Assembly (NCBI GenBank): GCA_040219235.1
Contig: JAVJSV010000002.1
Span: forward strand, 1 to 64,000
DNA: 64,000 nt
Direction: 5' to 3'
Origin: Rhodospirillaceae bacterium
Lineage (GTDB): Bacteria; Pseudomonadota; Alphaproteobacteria; Rhodospirillales; Rhodospirillaceae
Positions 51,083 to 61,165 of the stretch are shown piece after piece (position 1 is the stretch's first letter; every line of letters starts with the position of its first letter). Both the position numbers and the translations under genes were made by a program. The notes below the pieces were generated by a model, which had not been told where the DNA came from, made no database searches, and worked only from the letters and a program-made list of their open reading frames with translations.

Positions 51083-53149
51083 TCACTGCACCGGACCAGA
51101 GTCTTGCATAAACGCTGACGTACCGGCTTTTTGAGACTCAGATATTACGTACTGCCGGATCGCCTCGGAAATCTCCGGATTTAAAACATCTTGAAAGGAT
51201 ACCATTCCGACGCCCGACAACAGGCCATCAATAACAACGTCATTCCATAACCCGTTGTCCATATAGTCGGAGAATCGCAAGTCAGGCTGAATCTTATTCC
51301 CTCGGGCTTCCCGTCCATGACAGGCAAAACAGTACCGGTGGAAAACTTTGCGCCCGACAGCAACGGATTCTGAATTCACTTCTTCTTCAGGCGGATCACG
51401 CAACACTTCCGGCTCATATGTATACGCCGGTAGTGTGGCTGTCCCACCAAGCTTAAACGCGACCACGCGGTTCGCATGCGGCAAGTCAGATGGGCGATAA
51501 ACTGGGCCCTCCATCATAGTCGCAGCACCTCGGCCAAGAGCGATCACAATATATTGATCGTCCCCGATCTGGTAGGAAATAGGTCCTGCGATTCCGCTAT
51601 TCTGAACATCAGACGACCAAAGAACTTCGCCAGAAGAGGCATGATAAGCCTCAAAATGACCTGTGCGGGTGCCCCTAAAAACCAAATCACCGGCCGTCGC
51701 TAACAGGCCACCCCCACTGCCTTCGACACGCCACGCTTCACTTTGCGTCGCGGGGTCCCACGCAAGAAGATAACTGCCTCTCTGCCGTTCTTCACCAACA
51801 CTCGAAAAATCCATTGTTATGCTCAAGTCATAACCCAGATTCCAAAAACCTACAGCATGTTCAAACGTAGGATCATTCTGCCATAAGAACCGGCTATCAA
51901 GCGTCGGGATGTAAACAAGCCCTGTGTCCGGACTGTAGGCCATCGGATTCCAATTGTGCCCTCCGGATGGCCCTGGCTCAATATAAACCGGTTCAGCACC
52001 AACATTTCGCATGCCAGGGTTTTCGATTGGCCGCCCCGTTATAAGATCAACATGGCTGGCCCAATTCACACCCGTAAACGGCTCCGCGGAAATCACCTTC
52101 CCTGTTGAACGGTCCAACACGTAAAAGAAGCCGTTTTTGGGCGCTTGCATCAAGACTTTGCGCTCTACACCTTCGATCTCAATGTCGGCCAAGATGATCG
52201 GTTGAGTCGCGGTAAAATCCCAATTGTCACCTGGGGTCGTCTGGTAGTGCCAAACGTACTCGCCAGTATCGGGGCGCAAAGCGACAATAGATGATAGATA
52301 GAGGTTGTCTCCACCCTCAGGAGACCTAAAGGCTGCATTCCAGGGCGTGCCGTTCCCTGTACCAATGTACAGCAGGTCTAAATCGGGATCATAGACGACC
52401 GCATCCCAAACTGTTCCACCACCGCCAATTTTCCACCACTCCCCGGACCAGGTTTCGGCGGCAACACGCATCGCGTCATTTTCAAACCCTTCGGCCGGAT
52501 CTCCAGGAATCGTGTAAAAACGCCAATCCATTTCCCCAGTATCGACGTTGTATGCCGACACATAGCCACGCACGTCATATTCAGCGCCCGCGTTACCGAT
52601 AATCACCCGGTTTTTAACGACGCGCGGGGCACCCGTGATCGTATAGGCTTGGTTGGGGTCGGTGGTCACCGTTTCCCATACTTTTGTGCCGGTCTTCGCA
52701 TCAATGGCGATGAGCCGGCCATCAAGCGTACCAACAAAAACTTTATTGTTCGCTACGGCTGCGCCACGGTTCACCGGCTGGCAACATGCTTTGAGAAGTG
52801 TCTCGGGAGGAACTTCAGGGTCAAAGTACCAGACCTGCTTACCTGTCTTGGCATCCAAGGCAAAGACTTTACCCATAGCTTCGGTCACGTACATGATGCC
52901 GTCGACGACGATGGGAGTTGCTTCGACGACATTGTGATCGTTGAGATCAAAATACCAGTCCAGCGCAAGATCACTGACACTGGAAACGTTTATTTGGTCA
53001 AGGGGACTGAAGCGTTGTTCAGAATAAGTTCTGCCGTGGGACAACCAGTTTCCCGGTTCGGAATCTGCGCTTACAAGCCTTTCATCCGCAAAAACATATG
53101 CGCTAACTGTCGATGCAAACAACACACCGACTGCGAACTTGACGAACAT
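51083..53149 (-). CDS. PQQ-dependent quinohemoprotein alcohol dehydrogenase
   Basis: 688 aa, periplasmic (signal peptide ending near AYVFA). The eight-bladed PQQ propeller has the adjacent-Cys pair LKACCQPVN, the metal-site region GTGNGTPWN and the catalytic Asp in PGDNWDFTATQP. The residue two after that Asp is Thr, not Asp, so a calcium rather than lanthanide enzyme is expected. A C-terminal cytochrome c domain has YCFACHGREARG and Met ligand GVGMVSF. It oxidises alcohols or aldehydes and passes electrons to c-type cytochromes, here probably toward the DUF1592 protein. It is the first gene of the operon after the TonB receptor. Confidence 0.93.
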   Translation of the reverse strand: MFVKFAVGVLFASTVSAYVFADERLVSADSEPGNWLSHGRTYSEQRFSPLDQINVSSVSDLALDWYFDLNDHNVVEATPIVVDGIMYVTEAMGKVFALDAKTGKQVWYFDPEVPPETLLKACCQPVNRGAAVANNKVFVGTLDGRLIAIDAKTGTKVWETVTTDPNQAYTITGAPRVVKNRVIIGNAGAEYDVRGYVSAYNVDTGEMDWRFYTIPGDPAEGFENDAMRVAAETWSGEWWKIGGGGTVWDAVVYDPDLDLLYIGTGNGTPWNAAFRSPEGGDNLYLSSIVALRPDTGEYVWHYQTTPGDNWDFTATQPIILADIEIEGVERKVLMQAPKNGFFYVLDRSTGKVISAEPFTGVNWASHVDLITGRPIENPGMRNVGAEPVYIEPGPSGGHNWNPMAYSPDTGLVYIPTLDSRFLWQNDPTFEHAVGFWNLGYDLSITMDFSSVGEERQRGSYLLAWDPATQSEAWRVEGSGGGLLATAGDLVFRGTRTGHFEAYHASSGEVLWSSDVQNSGIAGPISYQIGDDQYIVIALGRGAATMMEGPVYRPSDLPHANRVVAFKLGGTATLPAYTYEPEVLRDPPEEEVNSESVAVGRKVFHRYCFACHGREARGNKIQPDLRFSDYMDNGLWNDVVIDGLLSGVGMVSFQDVLNPEISEAIRQYVISESQKAGTSAFMQDSGPVQ

Positions 53150-53321
53150 GGAAAGCGATCCCTCTTAAGTCAGCATCATTGACACACGACAGTGGATAAT
53201 ATTTCAAAATCTCTACTTCATTGTTTCTACTTCTGGCTTCTCATAAAGATTCTCACTCCGTCGACCTATTATTAAACAAGGATGCGGCGGAGTGAGAAAT
53301 CTCTAGGAGAGAAGTTTATAC

Positions 53322-55652
53322 TTAGAAGTTGTAGTTCATCCTCAGGCCGTAGGTCGTCTTCTTCGGCAGAGCAATGTTAAGCGCCGTTGGCGTAAAGGTT
53401 TGATAATCAAAAGCTTTTTGCGCTTGGTCGGGTGTTTCGTCGCCAAGGATGTTCTTGCCCCACAACTCGATACGCATGTCCGCCATGTCGATGCCGATAC
53501 GGGCATTGAGCAGGTATTGCGAACCGGTGTTGAGCAAGTTGGCCCGGGTGATGTACTTTCCACCAATGTACAGAAGGTCAGCACCCATATACCAATCCAT
53601 CGAGCTGTTCAAAGCACTGGTGTAAGTCCCGTTGATGAACCCTTGAGTCCTCGGCGCCTGTTCCAGCCGGTTACCAACCACGTCCGTGTCAGCACTTATT
53701 GATGCAACAGACAGGTCCAGCCCACGCTTGATCGTCGTATCGTTGATGGAGTATGCCGCGGAGACGTTGAACTCGTCGGTCACTTGGAAGGATGTTTCGA
53801 ATTCAATACCCTTCATGTTTGTCTTGCCTAGATTAGTCAGGACGGTGCCGATAAACAACGAAGGCTGCAGTAGGGTGATCGACTGCGGGGTCTGCGCATC
53901 GGAGATCGAACCGGTGTAAGCGGTCAACGTCACGGTACCGCGTCCATCCATGAACTTGGACTTGATACCAACATCGAAGGAATCCAACGTCTCTTGTTCG
54001 ACCTCGAGGCTTGCACCCGTCGCCGCCTCGACCGCTTCCGCAACGCCCGGTGCCAAGCCACCTGGAGAGAGGTTGGAGTTGAACGCACCCGGGCGAGACC
54101 CGCGCGCCCACAATGCGAAGATCATGGTGTCATCAGACACGTTGTACTTGAGAGAGACACGCGGCGTGAAGACATTCCACTTACCCTCCACCGGCGTACC
54201 CGGACCTGCTGCGTCAGTAGCCCAGAACCTCGGTGAGTCTTTGATCTTGTCAGTCTGGTAGCGGCCTTCAAGTCCGACTTCGAAGTCGTCTGTCACATCG
54301 TAGTACACGCTCGCAAAGGCAGAATATGTATTGGTCTGGCGGCGGGCGCCCGGCAGAACCAACGGCGCGCCGAGAGACACATCCCCGATCACCGCACCGA
54401 CGTCAGAGAAATAAAGGTAGTTGCCGCCGATGCTCCAGCGCAGCCGGTCATCACCGGCCGAGGAAATACGAACTTCTTGCGAGAAATCGCTGGCTTCGCC
54501 CTCAAGGCTATAAAGCCAAAACGAATCTGGTCTAAGGGCAGGATTGCCAGCGGCAAACGGATTCACGAAGTTCTCATTCGACCATTCTTGCTGGATGTTG
54601 GCATCCTTGGTCCTGTTGTACCCAGTAGTCGCTTCAAGGGTAACATCGTTTTCGAGGGTATAGGCGACCTGCAGATTAGCGTGGTAGTTTATGCTTTTCA
54701 GCCCCGGCTTAGTGTTAAAATCACCAAACTGTAGGGCTGGAACCGTCAAATCCAGCCAGCGCTGGTCGACGAACCGTGCGTGTGAATCGTTATCACTCGC
54801 TTCAGGAACGGTGCCACAGAACCAATCGAAATCTCCATCGCCATCAACGTCACACGTGTGATCCTCGGCAATGAAGCGGATATGAGCCCCTGGGTTGTCC
54901 CTATATTTATACAAGTTGCCGACAGCCCGGATTTCAAGTTGCTCACTGGGGGTGAATTTGAGAGTGCCCCACAGGCTTGACGTCGTCTGGCCACCGAGCG
55001 GTTGACTCGTGGAGGAACTTTGATATTGCGCCCCCTCGTTGCGGTGCTCACCGCTGAGCCGGAAAGACACTTTATCTTCCACAAGCGGTCCTTCAACGGA
55101 CAGACCGAGACGGGTGGTATCGTAGTTGGCGTACTCCGCGACGGCACGACCGCTCCATTCGTCTCCGGGTTCGCGGGTGGTCACACTGATGGCGCCGGAG
55201 AACGTGTTACGGCCGAAGGTCGCTGTCTGCGGCCCCTTCAAGACTTCGATGCGCTCGATGTCGAGTGTACCCGGCGTATTTCCGCTGTAAATGGGAACAC
55301 CATCAAGGAACAGAACGGCGGCACTTGAGGATTGTGCGAAATTGTTGATCGAGAGACCACGGATCACATACTGGCTGCTTGCACGGTCCTGCCGTCCGGT
55401 ACCGCCGAAGTCGGTATAGAACATGCCAGGCGTCATGCGCGACATTTCTTCCATGTTCTGCAGATTGTACTTATCAAGCTGAGCAGCACTCAGAGCCGTG
55501 ATCGACAACGGCACGTCGAGCAATGTTTCGTCACGCTTACGCGCGGTCACCACAATTTCTTCCAGCGCAAGACTTTGAGCAGCTGTCTCTCCCGCGAACG
55601 CCATTAATGCCAGTGCACTTGTAAGTGTAAAGAATTTATTCTTGCTAAGCAT
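53322..55652 (-). CDS. TonB-dependent outer-membrane receptor
   Basis: 776 aa from ATG 55652, with GGAGG nine bases upstream; the longer frame to 55697 is not needed. A signal peptide ends at GETAAQ, followed by the TonB-box region LEEIVVTARKRDE. The plug domain (about 40-160) has QNMEEMSRMTPGMFY and VLKGPQTATFGRNTFSGAISVTTR. A beta-barrel follows, ending in LRMNYNF with a terminal Phe. It imports an unknown substrate. Placement between an exported tannase-type esterase and a PQQ dehydrogenase suggests plant- or alga-derived organic compounds rather than iron. Confidence 0.93.
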   Translation of the reverse strand: MLSKNKFFTLTSALALMAFAGETAAQSLALEEIVVTARKRDETLLDVPLSITALSAAQLDKYNLQNMEEMSRMTPGMFYTDFGGTGRQDRASSQYVIRGLSINNFAQSSSAAVLFLDGVPIYSGNTPGTLDIERIEVLKGPQTATFGRNTFSGAISVTTREPGDEWSGRAVAEYANYDTTRLGLSVEGPLVEDKVSFRLSGEHRNEGAQYQSSSTSQPLGGQTTSSLWGTLKFTPSEQLEIRAVGNLYKYRDNPGAHIRFIAEDHTCDVDGDGDFDWFCGTVPEASDNDSHARFVDQRWLDLTVPALQFGDFNTKPGLKSINYHANLQVAYTLENDVTLEATTGYNRTKDANIQQEWSNENFVNPFAAGNPALRPDSFWLYSLEGEASDFSQEVRISSAGDDRLRWSIGGNYLYFSDVGAVIGDVSLGAPLVLPGARRQTNTYSAFASVYYDVTDDFEVGLEGRYQTDKIKDSPRFWATDAAGPGTPVEGKWNVFTPRVSLKYNVSDDTMIFALWARGSRPGAFNSNLSPGGLAPGVAEAVEAATGASLEVEQETLDSFDVGIKSKFMDGRGTVTLTAYTGSISDAQTPQSITLLQPSLFIGTVLTNLGKTNMKGIEFETSFQVTDEFNVSAAYSINDTTIKRGLDLSVASISADTDVVGNRLEQAPRTQGFINGTYTSALNSSMDWYMGADLLYIGGKYITRANLLNTGSQYLLNARIGIDMADMRIELWGKNILGDETPDQAQKAFDYQTFTPTALNIALPKKTTYGLRMNYNF

Positions 55653-55659
55653 GCTTAGC
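55644..55659. promoter_or_regulatory. 16-bp perfect palindrome over the TonB receptor start codon
   Basis: GCTAAGCATGCTTAGC is self-complementary and contains the ATG (on the minus strand) at its centre. In mRNA it could fold or dimerise and hide the start codon, or in DNA it could bind a regulator. It may also be chance, because the first codons are ATG CTT AGC. Confidence 0.35.
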
Positions 55660-56055
55660 TTCCTCCCCAATTGTTCATACTCCCCAGGACCTAACACGCC
55701 GTGAGCACGTCACCCTAAGTTAAGTAATTTTAATGTCAAAATTCCGTGACGTTATATCCAATGCTTTCTGTGAAGTTAGCTATGCAAAATATTTATATGG
55801 TGATTCTTTAGCAATCAGCGGCGGCTCATCATCCGCTTTCTCTGCGGTTAAACGCCCTGAACGATAATGTTCATCAGGCGAAAGATAAAATTTCACACTC
55901 GGTGATAAGTATTTTTCATCACACAATTTGAAGAAGATTGCCTTACCGGAGACGATTATAAATCTCATCCGTGGAACTGGCGGGGCGCGTTTAATTGTAG
56001 GTTTAGGACATCTTAAGTCAGCTAGCCGATGCAATCATTACGCTTGCGATTCATG
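55660..56055. other. Intergenic region between TonB receptor and tannase genes
   Basis: About 396 bp. A minus-strand open stretch (55780-56034) ends in Pro/Lys-rich sequence, has only a TTG or an internal ATG as a start, no Shine-Dalgarno and no known domain; I do not call it a gene. The GGGGAGGAAG ribosome site of the TonB receptor lies at the left end. The TonB receptor promoter is expected here. Confidence 0.5.
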
Positions 56056-57603
56056 TTATTTTTTCACCCAGCTCGCCGGATTAGCAACATCACCGACACC
56101 GTCATAAACTGATGTCGCGGGGTATGGGAATATTCTGCGCCCTGTCACAATGGTGTCCGGGTCTAATGGGTGAGCGATATAATTGAACGGTTCCGCTGTT
56201 GTACCGTACACATCGAGACTTTCCGGCGCTTTATCGTCTTCGACCCAGCGCTCGAGAGCATCCAGATAATCTGCGGTATTTACACCGTTCCCGCCACGGC
56301 AATGGTCCATGCCAGGCATTAAGAACAAGCGGAGAAAGTCTGGCACTACGTCTTCACCAAAAGCGTCCACCTGGGCATTGTAAACATAGAAAGAGGACGC
56401 GGGAGTGGCGTCCGTATCGGTCCAGCCATGATAAAGAATGACCTTACCGCCCCTGTTAATATAGGTCTCAAGATTTTTTCCATCAGGACCGAAGTCTAGA
56501 AGTCCACCAACTGGGCTGCCTGACGCACCGTGTTTGGCGTAATCAAAATCTGCCAAGGTCGCGTCGGGACCGATCTTGCGTTCAACCGTAAACTGGGCGC
56601 TTCCGGCACGTCGCGGTCCACGGTCTCCAGTGCCGATGAACCCTGCAATCCAATCCCGCTCAGAACCTTTGGTGTAGCCAAGAGCGTAAAAGGGAGAGCC
56701 ATCGGCACGGCGGGCACCGTCATAGATTTTGTTGGCTGCATCGATTTGTTCTGCAGTTAAACAGCGATCTGTTTGTGAACCTTCACAACGCAATGAGTCC
56801 GGTTTGAAGGTGCAACTCAAAGGATCGCCGACGACGCCATCCTGAACACCATCATCCATGTCACAACGCTGCAGCACTGATTCGGCAAGAAGTGTGATCG
56901 CATCGACCGTTAAAATGGGGGTTCCGTCCGCACGGGTATTCGAAGCATAGGCAAAAACATTATGCGGTGTAACCATCTGAGCCGCCGGAGCGCCAGCAAT
57001 GACGCCATCATAATCATCAGGATACATCAGAGCTTCGGTTAAACCTTGACGCCCACCGGTCGAACAGCCGCGAAAGTATGCGTAGTCTTGGGCGCGGTCA
57101 TAAGCTGCCGCAATAATAGCTTTTGTGAGAAGCGTTGCGCGGTGCGTCGCGCGATGCTGCCACTCTTCAACCAATTCTTCGTTGAACGTCCACTCCCGCG
57201 GGTCTTCACCCGGCGCGAGGCTATGGCCCATATCTGTTGTGGCTACCACATAGTTACGCGATAGGGCGTCGGCACCCTGGTTGGTGCGGATCACACCGCA
57301 AAGACCGCCGCATCCGGTAAAGAGTAGGCGGCCATTCCAGTCCGATATAGGCAACTGGATTTCAACACCTGTGGAAGGGGCGATGGTCGCCAATATATGG
57401 CAGTGCGCAGGCTGCCCATCTCCACCGTTCGAGACAACCGCCGCTTTGGTTATTGACACGGGGGCACCAACAGCAGGGTTGAAATCTTTCCCAGCAAGAG
57501 CTTCACAGGACATTGTAGCCAAAGCAGCAGCGTTAGAAACAGCCATTTGAGCAAAGCACACTAGAAAGACCGCGAAGAAGGTGTTTGTTTTAAGTCGTTT
57601 CAT
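56056..57603 (-). CDS. Tannase / feruloyl esterase family protein
   Basis: 515 aa with a signal peptide (AVFLVCFAQMAVSNAAAL). The tannase-family fold has the nucleophile motif FRGCSTGGRQGL (Ser in G-C-S-T-G-G with the adjacent Cys), the Cys-rich lid (QRCDMDDGVQDGVVGDP, SCTFKPDSLRC, DRCLTAEQI), the acid region HGWTDTDATP and His in PGMDHCRGGNGV. These enzymes split ester bonds of gallic or hydroxycinnamic acids. It is exported, so it would act in the periplasm or outside. It is upstream of the TonB receptor and may supply its substrate. Confidence 0.92.
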   Translation of the reverse strand: MKRLKTNTFFAVFLVCFAQMAVSNAAALATMSCEALAGKDFNPAVGAPVSITKAAVVSNGGDGQPAHCHILATIAPSTGVEIQLPISDWNGRLLFTGCGGLCGVIRTNQGADALSRNYVVATTDMGHSLAPGEDPREWTFNEELVEEWQHRATHRATLLTKAIIAAAYDRAQDYAYFRGCSTGGRQGLTEALMYPDDYDGVIAGAPAAQMVTPHNVFAYASNTRADGTPILTVDAITLLAESVLQRCDMDDGVQDGVVGDPLSCTFKPDSLRCEGSQTDRCLTAEQIDAANKIYDGARRADGSPFYALGYTKGSERDWIAGFIGTGDRGPRRAGSAQFTVERKIGPDATLADFDYAKHGASGSPVGGLLDFGPDGKNLETYINRGGKVILYHGWTDTDATPASSFYVYNAQVDAFGEDVVPDFLRLFLMPGMDHCRGGNGVNTADYLDALERWVEDDKAPESLDVYGTTAEPFNYIAHPLDPDTIVTGRRIFPYPATSVYDGVGDVANPASWVKK

Positions 57604-57858
57604 TGATGTCTCTCACTCAGGCATAATATTTCTATTTTATTTTCAAAGGACCGTAGTGCGTTGGACCGCTATATGGGTTCGCATTATCGCACAAATTTTC
57701 CATCCTTGAGCCAAACCTCACCATCAATTGTAACGATGCAATCAATAAGAAGATCGCGCCATCGTAAATAACGCCCTGTGACAACTCCACTCCTAATAAC
57801 CTTATTGTTGATAGCAGTTTGCTATACATTTACACACCCATCGTCTGCCCTCAACAGA

Positions 57859-58104
57859 TCACCTGCATCCATACTTTTGAGCAGGATTGGTATTGGCAAA
57901 GTTAGTCCCTTGGGTCCCTGCAAGTTGATACAACATATAGGCAACCGCACTGTTGTGATCGACGCCAAGACCTTGGTTGTACATGCCGCTCTGATTATCA
58001 ATGCCTGCAGCATTTTCTTGCTCTGCGGCAAGACGTTCAGGCGTCTTACTCAGAGCCAGAATTGCCAAAAGAAAAGCATTGCCAATGGGATCACATTAAT
58101 CGGA
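57859..58104 (-). pseudogene. Possible RebB-like gene remnant
   Basis: This open stretch lies in a 672-bp gap (57604-58275) with no confident gene. It reads LGVDHNSAVAYMLYQLAGTQ, then GTNFANTNPAQ, before stopping. The pattern of small residues, M/LYQ, G-x-x-F-x-N and AQ is like RebB-family R-body proteins, but it is short, lacks a convincing start and lacks the usual N-terminal TDAVTQ segment. A second fragment on the same strand (about 57693-57829) reads RDLLIDCIVTIDGEVWL and also has no start. The gap may be a graveyard of decayed genes. Confidence 0.25.
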
Positions 58105-58275
58105 TTATAGACGATCATTGCCTGTCTCAAGCGGATGAGGCTTTCGAAAAGGACAGTGCAGACTCAGGCGTCGCGTATACTCAGTCTCTCGGGAATCTCT
58201 AATCCCTGAAGTAATCACCTTCTAAAATTTTTGGTGATTGAACATTGAAGCCAATGAGTTTAACCACGAACCACT

Positions 58276-60972
58276 ATGACAATTAGAAATTTTAACGCCC
58301 TTTTTCGTTCACAATCTATTGCCGTGATTGGCGCATCAAATAGGCCGCGCAGCGTCGGCCAGGTTGTGATGAGAAACTTGTTAGCTGGTGGTTTTTCTGG
58401 ACCGATTATGCCGGTTAATCCGCGCCACAAATCGGTGGCTGGAGTGTTTGCCTATCCAGATGTGGAGCATCTCCCGACTACCCCTGACTTGGCCGTCATT
58501 TGTACTCCGCCGCAAGCCGTTCCAGACGTCATCAAGGCCCTTGCTAACCGTGGAACCAAAGCAGCGATCATTCTGACAGCCGGCTTGTCCGCACAACAAG
58601 ACGGTACCGACACGTCGCTTATACAAGCCACGCTCGAGGCAGCACAGCCGCATCTCATGCGTATATTAGGTCCAAACTGCGTGGGATTGATTATTCCTGA
58701 GTTAGGGCTAAATGCCAGTTTTGCTCAGGGCTCCATCGCATCGGGAAAGATTGCATTTGTTTCTCAGTCTGGAGCGTTAGCAACAAGCATTCTTGATTGG
58801 TCGAGAACAAAGAGAATAGGATTCTCTCATTTTATCTCTTTGGGTGAGGCTACCGACATCGACTTTGGAGACACCCTCGACTATCTTGCTAGTGACCCTA
58901 AGACTGACGCAATTCTGCTTTATATAGAAGCCATTACCGCGTCTCGTAAATTTATGTCTGCCGCACGGGCCGCGGCACGTAACAAGCCGGTAGTCGTGGT
59001 CAAAGCCGGACGCGCGCCGGAAGGGGCCCGTGCCGCAGCCTCGCATACTGGAGCTCTCGCCGCAGCAGATGACGTCTTCGATGCCGCGATACGCCGGGCG
59101 GGTATGCTCCGAGTTTACACGATTCATGAGCTATTTGATGCGGTTGAAACATTGGCGCGCGCTAAACCGCCGAGCGGCAACCGACTGGCTATTCTTACAA
59201 ATGGCGGCGGACCTGGCGTGATGGCTGCAGACGCTCTGTCGCTAAGTGGCGGAACCCTAGCGTCGTTATCAAAAGACACACTTGCTGCCCTAGATTGTGT
59301 GTTGCCGAGCAACTGGTCCCAAGGCAATCCTATAGATATCATTGGAGACGCACCGCCAGAGCGCTATGTCGCGGCACTGGAGATTCTGCTGCGAGACCAG
59401 GACATAGATGCCATTCTGTTCATCCATGCGCCCACCGCAATTGTGCCGAGCAGAGAGATTGCACAGGCCATCGGGAGGCTCCTAAAGGAAACGGAGAAAA
59501 CCGCACTTGGGTGCTGGCTCGGCGGCGACGGTCTGGATGAAGCAGAAAGCCTCTTTGCCAACGCTGGTATAGCGACCTACGAAACCCCGGAAATGGCAGT
59601 TGCCGCTTTTTTGCAGCTCATCAACTATCAGCACAACCAACGTCAACTGATGGAGACACCGTCGCTTGGCACTCAGCATAAATCAAGCAATGCATCTGAG
59701 GTGCGTGAGATTATTACGAAAGCACTTGAGACAGGCCGGGAAATGCTGACAGAGCCTGAAGCAAAACAGGTTCTGGCCGCCTATGGCATTCCCGTCGTCG
59801 AAACATGCTTGGCAGACACACCTGAATCTGCAGCCGAAAAAGCAATAGAAATCGGGTTCCCGGTCGCACTGAAAATCTTATCGCCGGACATTTCACATAA
59901 GTCAGACGTTGGCGGCGTTGTTCTAGATTTAGCAAATGAAGAACAAGTACTAGACGCTGCTATCAATATGAACAAACGCGTCCGCAAAGTACACCCGACC
60001 GCAAAAATTGAAGGATTCACCGTTCAGAAAATGGCGCAACAGTCAAACGCCCATGAAGTCCTTGTCGGAGCATATACCGACCCCGTCTTCGGACCTGTCG
60101 TCATGTTCGGTCAAGGTGGAACAGCCGTCGAGGTTGTCAAAGATCGCGCGGTAGCCCTGCCTCCTCTCAATTCAGTGTTGGCACGCGAGCTCATCAGCCA
60201 GACACGAATTTCACGACTTCTAAAGGGCTACCGGAATGTGCCACCAACGAACCTTGACGCGTTATCCGAATGCCTCGTGCAAATCTCGCAACTTATTGCT
60301 GATATTCCTGAGATCATGGAATTGGATATTAATCCGCTATTCGCCAATGCGGAAGGAATTCTCGCGCTTGATGCCCGGATCAAAGTGAGCCGATCAGTCT
60401 CATCTGACTCGCAGCGCTTCGCCATTCGCCCTTACCCGCAAGAGCTTGAAGAATGGATCGCTTGGGACAGTCAACGTATTTTACTGCGACCGATCAGACC
60501 AGAGGATGAGCCTAGTCATTCCGTATTTTTTAAGAAACTCTCTCCCGAGGACATCTCATTCCGGTTCTTTGGCGCGATCCGTGAAATGCCTCATTCACAA
60601 TTGGCGCGCTTCACACAAATTGATTACGACAGGGAGATGGCTTTTGTTGCAGTGCGGAAGACAGATTCGGATATTTCGGAAACACTCGGTGTGGCAAGGG
60701 CTGTGACTGATCCGAATAACGAAACTGCAGAGTTTGCAATTGTCGTGCGGTCCGACCTATCGGGCCGAGGGCTTGGAAAAATACTTCTTGAAAAACTCAT
60801 CGGATATCTGAAATCTCGCGGCACCATTACCGCTGTCGGTGAAACCTACATCGGAAACACCCGCATGCTTGCTTTGGCTCGTCAGCTTGGCTTCCAGGAT
60901 CAGAAAATAGCTGACAAAGACATCGTAAGGTTACAGCTCGACTTGCAGAATGCGAAGATTAGCAACTCATAG
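58276..60972 (+). CDS. ADP-forming acyl-CoA synthetase fused to GNAT acetyltransferase (Pat-like)
   Basis: 898 aa, cytoplasmic. The order is CoA-binding domain (about 8-130; SIAVIGASNRPRSVGQVVMRNL), CoA-ligase domains with the SHTGALAAADDVF phospho-His region, ATP-grasp domain (about 495-700; FPVALKILSPDISHKSDVGGV) and a C-terminal GNAT domain (about 735-890; DLSGRGLGKILLEKLIGYL). This is the Pat/PatZ protein-lysine acetyltransferase architecture, which often inactivates acetyl-CoA synthetase. The synthetase His is in place, so acyl-CoA synthesis is also possible. It stands alone on the plus strand, converging on the stress-protein gene. Confidence 0.88.
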   Translation: MTIRNFNALFRSQSIAVIGASNRPRSVGQVVMRNLLAGGFSGPIMPVNPRHKSVAGVFAYPDVEHLPTTPDLAVICTPPQAVPDVIKALANRGTKAAIILTAGLSAQQDGTDTSLIQATLEAAQPHLMRILGPNCVGLIIPELGLNASFAQGSIASGKIAFVSQSGALATSILDWSRTKRIGFSHFISLGEATDIDFGDTLDYLASDPKTDAILLYIEAITASRKFMSAARAAARNKPVVVVKAGRAPEGARAAASHTGALAAADDVFDAAIRRAGMLRVYTIHELFDAVETLARAKPPSGNRLAILTNGGGPGVMAADALSLSGGTLASLSKDTLAALDCVLPSNWSQGNPIDIIGDAPPERYVAALEILLRDQDIDAILFIHAPTAIVPSREIAQAIGRLLKETEKTALGCWLGGDGLDEAESLFANAGIATYETPEMAVAAFLQLINYQHNQRQLMETPSLGTQHKSSNASEVREIITKALETGREMLTEPEAKQVLAAYGIPVVETCLADTPESAAEKAIEIGFPVALKILSPDISHKSDVGGVVLDLANEEQVLDAAINMNKRVRKVHPTAKIEGFTVQKMAQQSNAHEVLVGAYTDPVFGPVVMFGQGGTAVEVVKDRAVALPPLNSVLARELISQTRISRLLKGYRNVPPTNLDALSECLVQISQLIADIPEIMELDINPLFANAEGILALDARIKVSRSVSSDSQRFAIRPYPQELEEWIAWDSQRILLRPIRPEDEPSHSVFFKKLSPEDISFRFFGAIREMPHSQLARFTQIDYDREMAFVAVRKTDSDISETLGVARAVTDPNNETAEFAIVVRSDLSGRGLGKILLEKLIGYLKSRGTITAVGETYIGNTRMLALARQLGFQDQKIADKDIVRLQLDLQNAKISNS

Positions 60973-61165
60973 GGCCAATCGGTCCTCACCGCAGCCTAAA
61001 TTTAATTCCCGGTTAAAGCCGCTTCAAAGCCCAACATGAGACGTGCACCATTATAGCGCAATTCAGATCATAATTTATTATTGCCTGCTAGAATTTAATC
61101 AGGCCCGTGACTTCCCTCACAAACGTCAATCGCCTGGCAGCGGAGTGGTAACAGCAAGCACATGT

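Noticed and set aside
55780-56034. 84-aa minus-strand open frame between the TonB receptor and tannase genes.
   Set aside because: TTG start, no Shine-Dalgarno, no known domain; probably noise or a remnant.
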